The translations under genes were made by a program, and so were the position numbers. From the NCBI RefSeq assembly GCF_001665575.1, contig NZ_LZSU01000017.1, positions 1 through 64,000 on the forward strand: a DNA stretch of 64,000 nucleotides. Reading direction: 5' to 3'. The notes below the pieces were generated by a model. The model worked only from the letters and a program-made list of their open reading frames with translations. It was not told where the DNA came from and did no database searches. Below are positions 16,511 through 27,147 of the stretch, one piece after another. The stretch comes from Mycobacterium sp. 852013-51886_SCH5428379. Lineage in GTDB: Bacteria > Actinomycetota > Actinomycetes > Mycobacteriales > Mycobacteriaceae. Positions within the stretch are counted from its first letter, which is position 1. Each line of letters starts with the position of its first letter.

Positions 16511-17854
16511 ATGAGACTTGTGACCGCACCCCTCGATCCCGTCGCCGAGGTCGTCGATCTCGTCAGCGCCCTCATCCGGTTCGACACCTCGAACACCGGC
16601 GACCCCGCGACGACCAAGGGGGAGGGCGAGTGTGCCCGCTGGGTGCAGGAGCAGCTCGAAGAGGTCGGCTACGAGTGCGAATACCTCGAGGCCGGCGCCC
16701 CCAACCGCGGCAATGTGTTCGCCCGGCTGCCCGGCGCGGACCCGTCCCGCGGCGCCCTGATGATCCACGGCCACCTCGACGTCGTGCCCGCGGAACCGGC
16801 CGACTGGAGCGTGCACCCCTTCTCCGGGGCCGTGCATGACGGCTACGTGTGGGGTCGCGGCGCGGTCGACATGAAGGACATGTGCGGGATGATGATCGCC
16901 GTCGCCCGCCACTTCAAACGCGCGGGCATCGTCCCGCCCCGTGATCTGGTGTGGGCGTTCGTCTCCGACGAGGAGCACGGCGGCACCTACGGCGCGCACT
17001 GGCTGGTCGACAACCGGCCCGACCTGTTCGACGGCGTCACCGAAGCGATCGGTGAGGTCGGCGGCTTCTCGCTGACCGTGCCGCGCCGCGACGGCGGAGA
17101 GCGCCGCCTGTATCTGATCGAGACTGCCGAGAAGGGTCTGTCGTGGATGCGGCTGACCGCCCGTGGCCGCGCCGGCCACGGCTCGATGGTGCACGACGAC
17201 AACGCGGTCACCGCGGTCGCTGAGGCGGTCGCCAAACTGGGCCGCCACGAGTTCCCGCTGGTACTGACCGACACCGTGGAGCAGTTCCTGACGACGGTCG
17301 CCGAGGAGACCGGATACTCCTTCGACGTCGACTCCCCGGATCTGGACGGCACGATCGCCAAACTCGGCGGAATCGCCCGCATCGTCGGCGCCACGCTGCG
17401 CGACACCGCCAACCCGACGATGCTCAAGGCCGGGTACAAGGCCAACGTGATTCCGCAGACGGCCGAGGCGATGATCGACTGCCGCGTGCTGCCCGGTCGC
17501 AAGGCCGCATTCGAGCGGGAGGTCGATGCGCTGATCGGCCCCGACGTGGTGCGCTCGTGGGAGCGTGACCTGCCGTCGTACGAGACGACGTTCGACGGCG
17601 ATCTGGTCGACCAGATGAACGCCTCACTGCTGGCGTTGGACCCCGACGCCCGCACGGTGCCCTACATGCTCTCCGGAGGCACCGACGCGAAGTCGTTCCA
17701 GCGGTTGGGTATTCGTTGCTTCGGGTTCATCCCGCTGCGGTTGCCGCCCGATCTGGACTTCGCCGCGCTGTTCCACGGTATCGACGAGCGAGTGCCCGTC
17801 GATGCGCTCGAATTCGGTGTGCAGGTTCTGCAACACTTCCTCGAGCACTGCTGA
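16511..17854 (+). CDS. M20 family metallopeptidase (dipeptidase/deacylase-like)
   Basis: A 447-residue cytosolic M20/ArgE-DapE family hydrolase. The metal site is visible: H88 with catalytic D90 in HGHLDVV, bridging D120 in GRGAVDMKD, and the catalytic/ligand pair E154-E155 in VSDEEHGG. An insert dimerisation domain lies around residues 210-330. Family members hydrolyse small amides such as dipeptides, N-acyl amino acids or carbamoyl compounds; the substrate is not evident. It is followed 29 nt downstream by the PEBP-family gene on the same strand, the order I recall from M. tuberculosis Rv2141c-Rv2140c. Confidence 0.9.
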   Translation: MRLVTAPLDPVAEVVDLVSALIRFDTSNTGDPATTKGEGECARWVQEQLEEVGYECEYLEAGAPNRGNVFARLPGADPSRGALMIHGHLDVVPAEPADWSVHPFSGAVHDGYVWGRGAVDMKDMCGMMIAVARHFKRAGIVPPRDLVWAFVSDEEHGGTYGAHWLVDNRPDLFDGVTEAIGEVGGFSLTVPRRDGGERRLYLIETAEKGLSWMRLTARGRAGHGSMVHDDNAVTAVAEAVAKLGRHEFPLVLTDTVEQFLTTVAEETGYSFDVDSPDLDGTIAKLGGIARIVGATLRDTANPTMLKAGYKANVIPQTAEAMIDCRVLPGRKAAFEREVDALIGPDVVRSWERDLPSYETTFDGDLVDQMNASLLALDPDARTVPYMLSGGTDAKSFQRLGIRCFGFIPLRLPPDLDFAALFHGIDERVPVDALEFGVQVLQHFLEHC

Positions 17855-17883
17855 GCGACATCACCCTCACGCGAAAGGACATC

Positions 17884-18432
17884 ATGGCCGCCGCACCGTT
17901 CCGGTACGACCCGTACGAATTCCTCCCCGAGTTGCCCACGTTCACCGTGACCTCCGAGTCGTTCACCGACGGCCAAGCGTGGAGCAACGAACAGGTCAGT
18001 GGGCTGATGGGCGCCGGTGGCCAGGACGTCTCCCCGCAGCTGTCCTGGTCCGGTTTCCCGGAGGAGACGCGCAGCTTCGCCGTCACCGTCTACGACCCCG
18101 ACGCCCCGACCGGGTCGGGATTCTGGCACTGGGCGGTGTTCAACCTGCCCGCCACGGTCACCGAGTTGCCCGCCGGCGTCGGCGACGGCAGCGCCAAGGG
18201 CTTCCCCGGTGACGCGGTCACGCTGGCCAACGACGCCGGTATGAAGCGCTTCATCGGCGCGGCTCCGCCGCCGGGACACGGCGCGCACCGCTACATCGTC
18301 GCCGTGCATGCGGTCGACGTCGAGAAGCTCGACATCCCCGAGGACGCCACCCCGGCGTACCTGGGATTCAACCTGTTCAGCCACGCCATCGCCCGTGCGT
18401 TGATCACCGGCACCTACGAGCAGCAGGGTTAG
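17884..18432 (+). CDS. YbhB/YbcL family Raf-kinase-inhibitor-like (PEBP) protein
   Basis: A 182-residue phosphatidylethanolamine-binding protein fold. It has the [19 protein letters not shown] signature in the anion-binding pocket and the later [15 protein letters not shown] strand. There is no signal peptide. The M. tuberculosis counterpart (Rv2140c, TB18.6) is abundant but of unclear function; ligand binding at the conserved pocket is likely. An AAAGGA ribosome site precedes the ATG. Its stop overlaps the stop of convergent pyrD. Confidence 0.9.
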   Translation: MAAAPFRYDPYEFLPELPTFTVTSESFTDGQAWSNEQVSGLMGAGGQDVSPQLSWSGFPEETRSFAVTVYDPDAPTGSGFWHWAVFNLPATVTELPAGVGDGSAKGFPGDAVTLANDAGMKRFIGAAPPPGHGAHRYIVAVHAVDVEKLDIPEDATPAYLGFNLFSHAIARALITGTYEQQG

Positions 18433-19499
18433 CGGCGGACTTCCGAGCCGACCGCGTCCGCGAGTGAGCTGAACCCGCCGTCGCGCAGGCGGCGGGCCAG
18501 CCCGTCGTGGATCTGCTTGGCCCACAAGCCGCCGCCGTAGACGAAACCGGTGTAACCCTGCAGCAGCGACGCGCCGGCGATGATGCGCTGCCACGCGTCG
18601 TCCGGCGTCTCGATACCGCCGACGCTGATCAGCACCAGCCGGTCGCCGACGCGGCGGTACAACCGGCGCAGCACCTCCAGCGACCGGTCGGCCACCGGTG
18701 CCCCGGACACCCCACCGGCGCCCAGCTCGGCGACACCGGGCGTGGCCAGACCCTCGCGGGAGATGGTGGTGTTGGTCGCGACGATGCCGACCAACCCCAA
18801 TTCGACTGCCAGATCAGCGATCTCGTCGACATCGGCATCCGACAAATCCGGTGCGATCTTGACCAGCACCGGTGTCGCGGTCTGGGCGCGCACCGCGGAC
18901 AGGATCGGGCGCAGCGACTCCACCGCCTGCAGATCGCGCAGCCCGGGAGTATTTGGCGAGCTGACGTTCACGACGACGAAGTCGGCGAACGGACCCAGTT
19001 GGCGGGCGCTGTCGGCGTAGTCGGTGACCGCGTCCTCGGGTGCCGTGGTCTTCGTCTTGCCGATGTTCACGCCGATGGGTCCGTCGCCGCGGTGACGGGT
19101 GAGCCGTTCGGCGAGCCGTGCGGCTCCCTCGTTGTTGAACCCCATCCGGTTGAGCAGTGCCCGGTCATCGGGGAGCCGGAACAGCCGCGGTTGCGGATTG
19201 CCCGGTTGCGGTCGCGCGGTGACGGTGCCGACCTCGGCGTATCCGAAACCCAGTGCGGGCCAGGTGTGCAGGCCTTTGCCGTTCTTGTCGAATCCGGCAG
19301 CCAATCCGAGTGGGCCGGGGAACCGCACCCCGAAGACGGTGCTGGAGAGAACGGGATCGCGGGGGGCGAGCCACCGGGCCAGTTCCCGCCGCAGGAGCGG
19401 CACCGCGGTGACGGCGCGCAGCACGGCGAATACCCAGGTGTGGATCCGTTCGGGGGAGACGAGGAACAGCAACCGCCGCAGCGCGGAGTATGCAGTCAC
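18429..19499 (-). CDS. pyrD: Dihydroorotate dehydrogenase (quinone), class 2
   Basis: A 356-residue FMN enzyme that oxidises dihydroorotate to orotate at the membrane with quinone as acceptor, step four of pyrimidine synthesis. The N-terminal amphipathic helix region ([20 protein letters not shown]) marks the membrane-bound class 2. The active-site segment [15 protein letters not shown] holds the catalytic Ser, and FMN-phosphate motifs [13 protein letters not shown] and [12 protein letters not shown] are intact. The open frame extends upstream, but the GTG at 19499 is chosen because it overlaps the preceding stop as GTGA and gives the family length. Confidence 0.95.
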   Translation of the reverse strand: MTAYSALRRLLFLVSPERIHTWVFAVLRAVTAVPLLRRELARWLAPRDPVLSSTVFGVRFPGPLGLAAGFDKNGKGLHTWPALGFGYAEVGTVTARPQPGNPQPRLFRLPDDRALLNRMGFNNEGAARLAERLTRHRGDGPIGVNIGKTKTTAPEDAVTDYADSARQLGPFADFVVVNVSSPNTPGLRDLQAVESLRPILSAVRAQTATPVLVKIAPDLSDADVDEIADLAVELGLVGIVATNTTISREGLATPGVAELGAGGVSGAPVADRSLEVLRRLYRRVGDRLVLISVGGIETPDDAWQRIIAGASLLQGYTGFVYGGGLWAKQIHDGLARRLRDGGFSSLADAVGSEVRR

Positions 19500-19747
19500 T
19501 GGCTCGGTTGCTCCATGATCCTCGACGTCTTGCGGCGGCGCAGCAGCACGCGTCTGCTGCCGTCGGTGTAGGCCCGCACCCGGGTCAGTTCCCAACCCCG
19601 GTATTCGGCTTCGATGGAGAGCCGGAGCGACGCGGTGACCCGGGTGACGTCCGGCGGCAGCCGCAACGGCACCCACTCGTAGTCGTCGGACTCCTCGGCG
19701 ACCTGCTTGTCCCAGGCGGCGGGCATCCGTCCCCGCATCGCGCTCAT
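19496..19747 (-). CDS. DUF5703-like small protein upstream of pyrD
   Basis: An 83-residue protein of the small actinobacterial family I recall as DUF5703. It begins [16 protein letters not shown] and continues with [17 protein letters not shown] and a basic C-terminal strand (RRVLLRRRK). Its stop is fused to the pyrD start (GTGA), and its own start overlaps the end of the LppL-like gene by 4 nt, so it is translated between them. No function is known to me. Confidence 0.8.
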   Translation of the reverse strand: MSAMRGRMPAAWDKQVAEESDDYEWVPLRLPPDVTRVTASLRLSIEAEYRGWELTRVRAYTDGSRRVLLRRRKTSRIMEQPSQ

Positions 19748-20775
19748 CTTGACACCGCCGCGTCGGGGATGACCTGCACGCCCGCGCCGGAACCCGACAC
19801 TACATAGAGCGTGCCGGAAGCCTCGTCATAGGCGAGGGAGTTGGGTTGTCGCACGGTGGGGTGACGCACTTTCTCGACGGGGATGCCGGTGGCCAGATCG
19901 TAGCCAATGACGGTGTTCGTCGCCGTCTGTGACACCCAGGCAAGTTGCTCGGAGGCGGCCAGCCCGTACGGCGCACCCGGCACCGGATAGCGCTGCCGCA
20001 TGATCAGCGGGTCTGTGCCGAACACCAGCAGTTCGCCGCCACGGGTATCGGCGACGAGCACACGTCCCATCGGATCGGCGGCCATCGTGGTGGCGCCGTC
20101 GCCGGCGCGCAGCGCCTGTGCGGCCTTCGTCCCCCCGGCGTCGACGGTGGTCACGGAGGTCTGGCCGCGGTCCAGCACAACCGTCGTGTCGCCCTGAGCC
20201 ACCAGTGCGTCGACCCGCGCGAAGATCGCGAGCGACGCGCCCACGGTGTCCCGCGCATCCAGGGTCAGCACGGCGCCGTCGGCGGTGCCGAGTACCAGTC
20301 GACCGTCCGTGTGCCGGGCGATCGCGGTGAATTCGGTGTCGGACTGACCGACGACGTCCACCCGTTCGACGCTGCCGGCGAGTGGATCGACGACGAGATA
20401 GCCGCCGCGTGTCGACAGGTAGAGGTGTCCGTCGCCGACCGTCATCGCCGTCACCTCACCGGGGGTCAGCACCGTGCGCGGCGCGGACGTGGTGGGAAAC
20501 AGCGCCACCGCCGACTGCCCCTCGGGGCCGGGCGTCAAGACGGCGAGCGTTCCGGTGGCCTCGTCCAGCAGTACGTTGTGGGCGCCCGTTGCGATCGGCC
20601 AAATGGTTCCCGGCGGCTCGCCGGTGACCGGCGGCGACGCCGCGGGCTGCGCTGCGGGGATCGTCGGCGGTGGCGGGTTGACCGGGTTGGACGAGCAGGC
20701 AACCAGCGCGGTTATTGCCACCGCTGTCAAACCGAGACGAAACGGCAGGAAAAAGATGTTTGAGATCCGGGGCAA
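19744..20775 (-). CDS. lppL: LppL-like beta-propeller lipoprotein
   Basis: A 343-residue exported lipoprotein. With a TTG start at 20775 (preceded by GAGAG) the signal ends in lipobox LVAC, acylated C27; this start is inferred because the frame stays open upstream without a good signal. After a Pro-rich linker, the mature part shows about six short repeats typical of YncE/NHL-like propellers ([45 protein letters not shown]). Such proteins bind ligands or act as surface scaffolds. It is the counterpart of lppL beside pyrD in M. tuberculosis. Confidence 0.85.
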   Translation of the reverse strand: MPRISNIFFLPFRLGLTAVAITALVACSSNPVNPPPPTIPAAQPAASPPVTGEPPGTIWPIATGAHNVLLDEATGTLAVLTPGPEGQSAVALFPTTSAPRTVLTPGEVTAMTVGDGHLYLSTRGGYLVVDPLAGSVERVDVVGQSDTEFTAIARHTDGRLVLGTADGAVLTLDARDTVGASLAIFARVDALVAQGDTTVVLDRGQTSVTTVDAGGTKAAQALRAGDGATTMAADPMGRVLVADTRGGELLVFGTDPLIMRQRYPVPGAPYGLAASEQLAWVSQTATNTVIGYDLATGIPVEKVRHPTVRQPNSLAYDEASGTLYVVSGSGAGVQVIPDAAVSR

Positions 20776-20908
20776 GGGGTAGCTCTCGCTTTGTGCGCAG
20801 TTATTCGGCAGTTTTCCGGCAGGCGAACTGCCAGTGTATGCGGATTTGGACAGACCAATTGTCCGCTTATCACCACCCAACGTCCGTAACCGAAGGTATG
20901 GTGAGGCT
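20776..20908. promoter_or_regulatory. Divergent promoter region, lppL-pyrD operon and 103-residue gene
   Basis: These 133 bp lie between divergent starts and are less GC-rich than the flanks. On the plus side a TATGGT box (20897-20902) ends 6 bases before the ATG, suggesting a leaderless transcript. No clear operator was seen. Confidence 0.45.
20897..20902 (+). promoter_or_regulatory. Candidate -10 box of a leaderless transcript
   Basis: TATGGT matches the mycobacterial SigA -10 pattern TANNNT and is followed by 6 bases and then the ATG at 20909, so transcription would start at or next to the start codon. A convincing -35 is not visible. Confidence 0.4.
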
Positions 20909-21220
20909 ATGACGCTCGTCACCGACCAAGGCCTGAGCCATGGAGCGTTCGAGTTCGAGGACATCTCCACCGGTGTACACGCCAGCGGATACGGACAGGT
21001 CGGCGACGGTCGCACCTTCTCCTTCCACGTCGAGCGTCAATTGCTTGTGATCGAGGTCTACCACCCGCGGCTGACGCGGCCGGTGCCCGAGCCCGATGAC
21101 GTGGTCGCTGTCGCGACCCGTCGGCTCACCGACTTCGACATCACCGATGAGCGCAGTCTGGCCGCCGCCGTGCGGGACGCGGTCGCCGATGCGCAACCCG
21201 TGACACGCCCCGGCCGCTGA
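20909..21220 (+). CDS. Conserved mycobacterial hypothetical protein (103 aa)
   Basis: A small soluble, acidic protein in the position I recall for Rv2137c. It has alternating strands ([18 protein letters not shown]) and an Ala-rich C-terminal helix. ATG 20909 is chosen over an open upstream extension (to 20834) because it is preceded by GTGAGG and by a promoter-like box. The function is not known to me. It lies 37 nt before uppP and may be part of the same transcript. Confidence 0.75.
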   Translation: MTLVTDQGLSHGAFEFEDISTGVHASGYGQVGDGRTFSFHVERQLLVIEVYHPRLTRPVPEPDDVVAVATRRLTDFDITDERSLAAAVRDAVADAQPVTRPGR

Positions 21221-21257
21221 CGCCCGGTACGGTCGTCGAGTGATCGACGCGCCGGCG

Positions 21258-22088
21258 ATGTCCTGGGTTCAGGTCGTCGTCTTGGCGATCGTGCAGGGTC
21301 TCACCGAGTTCCTCCCGGTGTCCTCGTCGGGCCACCTCGCCATCGTGTCCCGGGTCTTCTTCGCCGACGACGCCGGCGCCTCCTTCACCGCGGTCACCCA
21401 GCTCGGCACGGAGGTGGCGGTGCTGGTGTACTTCGCCCGCGACATCGGCCGGATCGTGCGCGCCTGGTTCGCCGGGCTGCGCAACCCGCAGCGCCGGGAC
21501 GCGGACTACCGCCTCGGCTGGTACGTGATCATCGGCACCATCCCGATCGGGGTGATCGGGCTGCTGTTCAAAGACGAGATCCGCACGGCCGCCCGCAATC
21601 TCTGGGCCATCGCGATCGCGCTCATCGTGTTCTCCGCCGTCATCGCCGCCGCCGAACACTTCGGCCGTCAGACCCGCCGGGTCGAGCAGCTCACCTGGCG
21701 CGACAGCCTCATCGTCGGCACCGCGCAGTGCCTCGCCCTGCTGCCCGGGGTCTCCCGATCCGGCGCGACGATCAGCGCCGGGTTGTTCCTCGGTATGGAC
21801 CGTGAACTCGCGGCGCGCTTCGGGTTCCTGCTCGCGATCCCGGCGGTGTTCGCCTCCGGGCTGTTCTCGCTGCCCGACGCGTTCGACCCGGTCGGCGAGG
21901 GGATGAGCGCAACGGGTCCGCAGCTGCTCGTCGCGACGGTCATTGCGTTCGTCGTCGGATTCGCCGCGGTGTCGTGGTTCCTGCGGTTCCTGGTGCGGCA
22001 CAGCATGTACTGGTTCGTCGGCTACCGGGTGCTGCTGGGCGTGGTGGTGCTCGTACTGCTCTCGACCGGGGTGGTGGCCGCCCAGTGA
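21258..22088 (+). CDS. uppP: Undecaprenyl-diphosphatase
   Basis: A 276-residue polytopic membrane enzyme (BacA/UppP) that dephosphorylates undecaprenyl (in mycobacteria decaprenyl) diphosphate outside the membrane, recycling the lipid carrier for peptidoglycan and arabinogalactan synthesis. Both active-site regions are present: [15 protein letters not shown] near residue 15 and [15 protein letters not shown] near residue 160. I choose ATG 21258, giving the usual 276 residues; a GTG at 21240 would add six. Its stop overlaps the next start as GTGA. Confidence 0.93.
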   Translation: MSWVQVVVLAIVQGLTEFLPVSSSGHLAIVSRVFFADDAGASFTAVTQLGTEVAVLVYFARDIGRIVRAWFAGLRNPQRRDADYRLGWYVIIGTIPIGVIGLLFKDEIRTAARNLWAIAIALIVFSAVIAAAEHFGRQTRRVEQLTWRDSLIVGTAQCLALLPGVSRSGATISAGLFLGMDRELAARFGFLLAIPAVFASGLFSLPDAFDPVGEGMSATGPQLLVATVIAFVVGFAAVSWFLRFLVRHSMYWFVGYRVLLGVVVLVLLSTGVVAAQ

Positions 22089-22765
22089 CGGTCATCCTGC
22101 TGCGTCACGGTCGCTCCACATCCAACACCGCGCACACCCTGGCGGGTCGCAGCGCCGGTGTCGACCTCGACGAGCGGGGCGCCGAACAGGCCCGCGACAT
22201 CGTCGACCGGATCGGCGAGCTGCCGGTGCGGGCCATCGTGCGGTCACCGCTGCTGCGCTGCGAGCGCACGGTCGCACCGTTGGCGGCGGCCCTCGGGCTG
22301 ACGCCGGTGGTTGAGGACCGGCTCGTGGAGGTGGACTACGGCAACTGGACCGGCCGCGCGATCGGTGAACTCGTCAAGGAACCGCTGTGGGCGGTGGTGC
22401 AGCAGCAGCCCAGCGCCGCCGTCTTCCCCGAGGGCGAAGGCCTCGCCCACGTCCAGGCCCGCGCGGTCGCCGCCGTCCGCGAGCACGACCGCCGGCTGGC
22501 CGAGGAGCACGGCGCCGATGCGCTGTGGGTCGCGTGCACACACGGCGACGTCATCAAGTCGGTGTTGGCCGACGCGCTCGGCGCCCATCTGGACACCTTC
22601 CAGCGCATCACCGCCGACCCCGCATCGATGAGCGTCGTGCGGTACACCGACACCCGGCCGTTCGTCCTGCACATCAACCACACCGGACCGCGCCTGACCG
22701 GCGGTCTGGTCGCCAAGCCCGACGTGCCCGCCGGTGACGCGGTCGTCGGCGGGTCCTCCGGCTGA
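22085..22765 (+). CDS. Histidine phosphatase family protein (PGM-like)
   Basis: A 226-residue branch 1 histidine phosphatase. The phosphohistidine motif [10 protein letters not shown] is at residues 5-14. The second basic pocket residue (SPLLRCERT), the acid (DYGNWTGR) and the late THGDVIKS histidine are all present. These enzymes remove phosphate from small molecules or proteins; the substrate is unknown here. It is translationally coupled to uppP, and the DUF3090 gene follows 25 nt downstream. The same gene chain occurs widely in actinobacteria. Confidence 0.9.
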   Translation: MTVILLRHGRSTSNTAHTLAGRSAGVDLDERGAEQARDIVDRIGELPVRAIVRSPLLRCERTVAPLAAALGLTPVVEDRLVEVDYGNWTGRAIGELVKEPLWAVVQQQPSAAVFPEGEGLAHVQARAVAAVREHDRRLAEEHGADALWVACTHGDVIKSVLADALGAHLDTFQRITADPASMSVVRYTDTRPFVLHINHTGPRLTGGLVAKPDVPAGDAVVGGSSG

Positions 22766-22790
22766 CCCACCCGGTATTTTGGAAGGTGAC

Positions 22791-23378
22791 ATGCCCCGCG
22801 CAATCCACGTCTTCCGCACGCCCGACCGCTTCGTGGCCGGGACCGTCGGGGAACCCGGTAACCGCACGTTCTATCTGCAGGCGGTGCACGACAAACGCGT
22901 GATCTCGGTCATCCTGGAGAAGCAGCAGGTCGCCGTACTGGCCGAACGCATCGCCGCGCTCCTGCTGGAGATCAACCGCCGTTTCGGCACGCCCGTACCG
23001 CCCGACACCGGCGAGGTCGACGACCTCAGCCCACTGGTCACGCCGGTCGAGGCCGAATTCCGGGTCGGGACGATGGGTCTGGGCTGGGATTCCGAGGCGC
23101 AGACGATCGTGGTGGAACTGCTCGCGGTCTCGGAGACCGAATTCGACGCCTCGGTCGTCCTGGACGACGCCGAGGAGGGCCCCGACGCGGTGCGGGTCTT
23201 CCTGACCCCGGAATCGGCGCGCCAGTTCGCCACCCGGTCGAACAAGGTGATCTCCGCCGGCCGCCCGCCGTGCCCGCTGTGCGAAGAACCGCTCGATCCC
23301 GAAGGCCACATCTGCGTGCGGACCAACGGTTATCGACGCGGTGATCTCGCCGGAACCGACGATGACCCCACAGACTGA
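22791..23378 (+). CDS. DUF3090 family protein
   Basis: A 195-residue protein of the actinobacterial DUF3090 family, preceded by a GGAAGG ribosome site. The body is predicted alpha/beta. The C-terminus carries a metal-binding-looking knuckle CPLCEEPLDPEGHIC (C-x2-C-x9-H-x-C). In actinobacteria it is almost always next to the SCO1664-like gene, as here, where the two overlap. Function unknown; the fixed partnership suggests they act together. Confidence 0.85.
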   Translation: MPRAIHVFRTPDRFVAGTVGEPGNRTFYLQAVHDKRVISVILEKQQVAVLAERIAALLLEINRRFGTPVPPDTGEVDDLSPLVTPVEAEFRVGTMGLGWDSEAQTIVVELLAVSETEFDASVVLDDAEEGPDAVRVFLTPESARQFATRSNKVISAGRPPCPLCEEPLDPEGHICVRTNGYRRGDLAGTDDDPTD

Positions 23379-24198
23379 GGACGGGGCGCGGCACGACGAG
23401 GTGATGCGATGCGGCGATCTGAACGTCGTCGGCCGCATCCGGTCCGCGAGCAACGCCACCTTCCTGTGCGAGGCACATTTGGGCGATGCGCGCCTGCACT
23501 GCGTGTACAAACCGGTCGCCGGTGAGGCGCCGCTCTGGGACTTCCCGGACGGCACGTTGGCCGGCCGTGAGGTCGGCGCCTACCTGATCTCGGCCGCGCT
23601 GGGCTGGGGCGTGGTGCCCGAGACCATCCTGCGCGACGGGCCCGCGGGACCGGGGATGGTCCAGCGCTGGGTGGAACAGCCTTCCGACACCAGCACTGAC
23701 ACCGCCACCGATCCGCCCGAGGGCCCCGATCTGGTCGACCTCCTGCCGGCCGGTCACATCCCCCCGGGCTATCTGCCGATTCTGCAGGCCTACGACTACG
23801 CCGGCGACGAAGTGACCCTGGTCCACGCCGACGACGTGCGGTTGCGCCGGATGGCCGTCTTCGACGTGGTGATCAACAACGCCGACCGCAAGGGCGGTCA
23901 CATCCTGGCCGGCGTCGACGGCCGGGTCTACGGCGTCGACCACGGGGTGAGTCTGCACGTCGAGGACAAACTGCGCACCGTGCTGTGGGGTTGGGCGGGC
24001 AAACCGGTCGACGACGAGGCGCTCGAGGATCTCGGCCGGCTCGCCGACGCTGTGGGCGGCGAGCTCGGCGAGCAGCTGCGCCCGCACATCACCCGCCACG
24101 AGATTGCTGCGCTGCGCGCGAGAATCATTGCGCTGCTACAGGATCCGGTCATGCCGACGCCGGATCGTCACCGGCCCATCCCGTGGCCGGCGTTCTGA
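23362..24198 (+). CDS. SCO1664-like protein with PI3/PI4-kinase-like fold
   Basis: A protein of about 278 residues. Starts are possible at 23341 (GTG), 23362 (ATG) and 23404 (ATG after GAGG). Sequence features of the phosphoinositide-kinase/HipA-like fold are visible: an early CVYKP strand with the nucleotide-binding Lys, a catalytic-loop-like [14 protein letters not shown], and the metal motif [10 protein letters not shown]. It may therefore phosphorylate a small molecule or protein, but the substrate is unknown. It overlaps DUF3090 upstream and joins cysQ downstream by TGATG. Confidence 0.82.
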   Translation: MTPQTEDGARHDEVMRCGDLNVVGRIRSASNATFLCEAHLGDARLHCVYKPVAGEAPLWDFPDGTLAGREVGAYLISAALGWGVVPETILRDGPAGPGMVQRWVEQPSDTSTDTATDPPEGPDLVDLLPAGHIPPGYLPILQAYDYAGDEVTLVHADDVRLRRMAVFDVVINNADRKGGHILAGVDGRVYGVDHGVSLHVEDKLRTVLWGWAGKPVDDEALEDLGRLADAVGGELGEQLRPHITRHEIAALRARIIALLQDPVMPTPDRHRPIPWPAF

Positions 24199-24956
24199 TG
24201 GCCACCGACGCCGAGCTCGCCGCGGAGATCGCCGCGGAGGCGGGCGAGATGCTCGTGGCGCTGCGTGAGACTTACGACTACTTCTATCCCTACGACCTCG
24301 GCGACGAAGGCGACAGCCGCGCGAACACGCTCATCCTCGACCGGCTGCGCCGGCACCGCCCCGACGACGCCGTGCTCAGCGAGGAGGCCGTCGACGACCT
24401 GCGTCGCGTCGACGCCGACCGCGTGTGGATCGTCGACCCCGTCGACGGCACCCGCGAGTACTCGCTGCCGCCGCATCAGGACTGGGCCGTGCACATCGCC
24501 CTGTGGCAGCGCGGTGCAGGCGGCGACGGCGGCCTCACCGACGCGGTGGTGGCCCTGCCGGCGCGCGGCGAGGTGTACCGCACCGACACCGTCACCCCGC
24601 CGCCACCGCGGCGGGACGGCCCCATCCTGGTGACGGCGAGCGCCACCCGCCCGCCCGCGGTGCTCTGGCAAATCCGCGACCGGCTCGACATCGAGCTGGT
24701 CCGCATCGGCTCGGCCGGTGCCAAGGCGATGGCCGTGGTGCGCGGTGACGTCGACGCCTACATCCACGCCGGCGGCCAGTGGGAGTGGGATTCGGCCGCA
24801 CCGGCGGCGGTGGTGCGCGCGGCCGGGCTGCACGCCTCGCGGCTCGACGGGTCGCCGCTGGTGTACAACCGGCGGGACCCGTACCTGCCGGATCTGCTGA
24901 TGTGCCGCCCGGAGCTGACCGACGTCCTGCTCGCCGCGATCCACTCCCGGCGATGA
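24198..24956 (+). CDS. cysQ: 3'(2'),5'-bisphosphate nucleotidase CysQ
   Basis: A 252-residue inositol-monophosphatase superfamily enzyme. Metal ligands appear as E62-E63 (LSEEA) and D80-PVDGT-85, with the second signature [14 protein letters not shown] near the end. CysQ hydrolyses 3'-phosphoadenosine-5'-phosphate left by sulfate assimilation and sulfotransferases; mycobacterial CysQ also acts on fructose bisphosphate and inositol phosphates. Start and previous stop overlap by one base. It precedes mshC, joining sulfur recycling to cysteine-dependent mycothiol synthesis. Confidence 0.92.
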   Translation: MATDAELAAEIAAEAGEMLVALRETYDYFYPYDLGDEGDSRANTLILDRLRRHRPDDAVLSEEAVDDLRRVDADRVWIVDPVDGTREYSLPPHQDWAVHIALWQRGAGGDGGLTDAVVALPARGEVYRTDTVTPPPPRRDGPILVTASATRPPAVLWQIRDRLDIELVRIGSAGAKAMAVVRGDVDAYIHAGGQWEWDSAAPAAVVRAAGLHASRLDGSPLVYNRRDPYLPDLLMCRPELTDVLLAAIHSRR

Positions 24957-24992
24957 CCACACACCGCAGGAGGCCGTCCTGACCGAACAACC

Positions 24993-24998
24993 TAGAGT
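24993..24998 (+). promoter_or_regulatory. Candidate -10 box before mshC
   Basis: TAGAGT (TANNNT) ends 7 bases before the mshC ATG, in the 49-bp gap after cysQ. No ribosome site lies between, so an additional leaderless mshC transcript is plausible. Confidence 0.35.
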
Positions 24999-25005
24999 CG
25001 ACGTC

Positions 25006-26253
25006 ATGCAATCGTGGCCGGCGCCGACCGTCCCGGCGTTGCCGGGCCGCGGCCCTGCGCTGCGCCTCTACGACAGCGCGGATCGACAGATCCGTCCCGT
25101 CGCGGCCGGGTCGACCGCCACGATGTACGTCTGCGGGATCACCCCGTACGACGCCACCCACCTCGGCCACGCCGCCACCTACGTGGCGTTCGACCTCGTC
25201 TACCGGCTGTGGCTGGACGCCGGGCACGACGTGCACTACGTCCAGAACGTCACCGACGTCGACGACCCCCTCTTCGAACGCGCCGCGCGCGACGGCATCG
25301 ACTGGCGCGCGCTCGGCGACCGCGAGACCGACCTGTTCCGCGAGGACATGGCCGCGCTGCGGGTCCTACCGCCGCGCGATTACGTGGCCGCCACCGACGC
25401 GATCGCCGAGGTGGTGGAACTGGTCGAGAAGATGTTGGCCTCCGGCGCGGCGTACGTCGTCGACGACAGCCAGTATCCCGACGTGTACTTCCGCGCCGAC
25501 GCGACCGTGCAGTTCGGATACGAGTCCGGATACGACCGCGACACCATGCTGCAGCTGTTCGGGGAGCGCGGCGGCGATCCCGACCGCCCCGGCAAGGCCG
25601 ACGCACTCGACGCCCTGCTGTGGCGGGCGGAGCGACCCGGTGAGCCCAGCTGGCCGTCCCCATTCGGCCCGGGCAGGCCCGGCTGGCACGTCGAGTGCGC
25701 CGCGATCGCGCTCAGCCGCATCGGCACCGGCCTGGACATCCAGGGCGGCGGCAGCGACCTGACGTTCCCGCACCACGAATTCTCTGCCGCACACGCCGAG
25801 TCGGTGACGGGGGAGCGGCGCTTCGCCCGGCACTACGTGCACGCCGGGATGATCGGCTGGGACGGCCACAAGATGAGCAAGAGCCGGGGCAACCTGGTTC
25901 TGGTGTCCCGGCTGCGCGCCGACGGCGTCGACCCGTCCGCGATCCGGCTCGGCCTGCTGGCCGGCCACTACCGCGACGACCGATCCTGGAGCGACGAGGT
26001 GCTCGCGCAAGCCCAGACCCGACTCGACCGCTGGCGGCAGGCGACCGCGCTGGAGGCGGGTCCTGACGCCTCCGACGTCATCACCCGGGTGCGCACCTAC
26101 CTCGCCGACGATCTGGACACTCCGAAAGCCCTTGCCGCTCTTGATGCCTGGGCAACCGAGGCGCTCGACCACGGCGGCAGCGACCGCGAGGCGCCGGGCA
26201 CCGTCGCCACCGCGGTCGATGCGTTGCTCGGCGTACAACTCATCGTGGAGTAA
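25006..26253 (+). CDS. mshC: L-cysteine:GlcN-Ins ligase MshC (mycothiol synthesis)
   Basis: A 415-residue ATP-dependent ligase, related to cysteinyl-tRNA synthetase, that joins cysteine to 1D-myo-inositol 2-amino-2-deoxy-glucopyranoside in the third step of mycothiol synthesis. Zinc-binding C43 precedes the HIGH-type motif ([12 protein letters not shown]). The KMSKS motif is at residues 289-294 (HKMSKSRGN). The anticodon-binding C-terminal domain of CysS is absent, which separates MshC from the synthetase. This enzyme is restricted to mycothiol-making actinobacteria and anchors the taxonomic call. Confidence 0.96.
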   Translation: MQSWPAPTVPALPGRGPALRLYDSADRQIRPVAAGSTATMYVCGITPYDATHLGHAATYVAFDLVYRLWLDAGHDVHYVQNVTDVDDPLFERAARDGIDWRALGDRETDLFREDMAALRVLPPRDYVAATDAIAEVVELVEKMLASGAAYVVDDSQYPDVYFRADATVQFGYESGYDRDTMLQLFGERGGDPDRPGKADALDALLWRAERPGEPSWPSPFGPGRPGWHVECAAIALSRIGTGLDIQGGGSDLTFPHHEFSAAHAESVTGERRFARHYVHAGMIGWDGHKMSKSRGNLVLVSRLRADGVDPSAIRLGLLAGHYRDDRSWSDEVLAQAQTRLDRWRQATALEAGPDASDVITRVRTYLADDLDTPKALAALDAWATEALDHGGSDREAPGTVATAVDALLGVQLIVE

Positions 26254-26256
26254 TTT
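26251..26256 (+). promoter_or_regulatory. Candidate -10 box overlapping the mshC stop
   Basis: TAATTT begins at the mshC stop codon and is followed by 6 bases and the SDR ATG at 26263. No Shine-Dalgarno fits in this 9-nt gap, so the SDR gene is probably transcribed as a leaderless message or by read-through. Confidence 0.35.
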
Positions 26257-26262
26257 CAGCGA

Positions 26263-27147
26263 ATGACCTCGGTACGCGGGAAAGTCGTATTCATCACCGG
26301 CGGCGCCCGGGGCGTGGGGGAGGAGCTGGCCCGCCGGCTGCACGCCAAGGGCGCGAAGCTGGTCCTCACCGACGTCGACGAGACCCCGCTCAAGGAGCTC
26401 GAGAAGGCGCTCGGCGGGGACCGGGTGCTCACCGCGGTGGCCGACGTCTGCGACCTCGCCGAGATGCAGGCGGTCGCCGATGAGGCGGTGGAGCGGTTCG
26501 GCGGTGTCGACATCGTGATCGCCAACGCCGGCATCGCCAGCTACGGCTCGGTTCTGGTGGTCGATCCCGACGCGTTCCGGCGGGTCCTCGACGTGAACAT
26601 CGTCGGCGTCTTCAACACCGTGCGGGCGACGCTGCCGTCGATCATCCAACGCAAGGGTTACGTGCTGGTGGTGTCGTCGCTGGCCGCATTCGCCGCCGCC
26701 CCCGGGATGGCGCCCTACGACGCGTCCAAGGCCGGCGTCGAGCACTTCACCAACGCACTGCGCCTGGAGGTGGCCCACCGCGGCGTGACGGTCGGCGTCG
26801 CGCACATGTCGTGGATCGACACCCCGCTGGTGCAGGACACCAAGGCCGATCTGCCGAGTTTCCGCCGGATGCTCGAGACGCTGCCGGGGCCGTTGAGCAA
26901 GACGACGTCGGTGGAGAAGTGCGGCGAGGTGTTCGTCAAAGGCATCGAGAAGCGCCGGGAGCGGATCTACTGCCCCGGGTGGGTGGGCCTGATCCGCTGG
27001 GTGAAGCCGCTGCTGACCACGCGCATCGGCCAGGCGTCCGTACTGCGCCATGTGCCGGAGATCCTGCCGCAGATGGACGCGGAGGTCACCGCGCTGAAGC
27101 GGTCACTCGGTGCCCGCACCCACGGGCACGGCAACCGGAAGGGTTAA
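26263..27147 (+). CDS. Short-chain dehydrogenase/reductase
   Basis: A 294-residue classical SDR. The cofactor motif TGGARGVGEEL is at residues 11-21, NAG at about 88 (IANAGIASYG), catalytic Ser in VVSSLAAFAAAPG, and Tyr-Lys in PYDASKAG. Asp in the second strand (LTDVDE) suggests NAD(H) preference. A C-terminal extension of about 60 residues with a hydrophobic patch is common in mycobacterial SDRs. Substrate unknown. The gene converges with the PAC2 gene and overlaps it by 4 nt. The equivalent position in M. tuberculosis, as I recall, is Rv2129c. Confidence 0.9.
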   Translation: MTSVRGKVVFITGGARGVGEELARRLHAKGAKLVLTDVDETPLKELEKALGGDRVLTAVADVCDLAEMQAVADEAVERFGGVDIVIANAGIASYGSVLVVDPDAFRRVLDVNIVGVFNTVRATLPSIIQRKGYVLVVSSLAAFAAAPGMAPYDASKAGVEHFTNALRLEVAHRGVTVGVAHMSWIDTPLVQDTKADLPSFRRMLETLPGPLSKTTSVEKCGEVFVKGIEKRRERIYCPGWVGLIRWVKPLLTTRIGQASVLRHVPEILPQMDAEVTALKRSLGARTHGHGNRKG

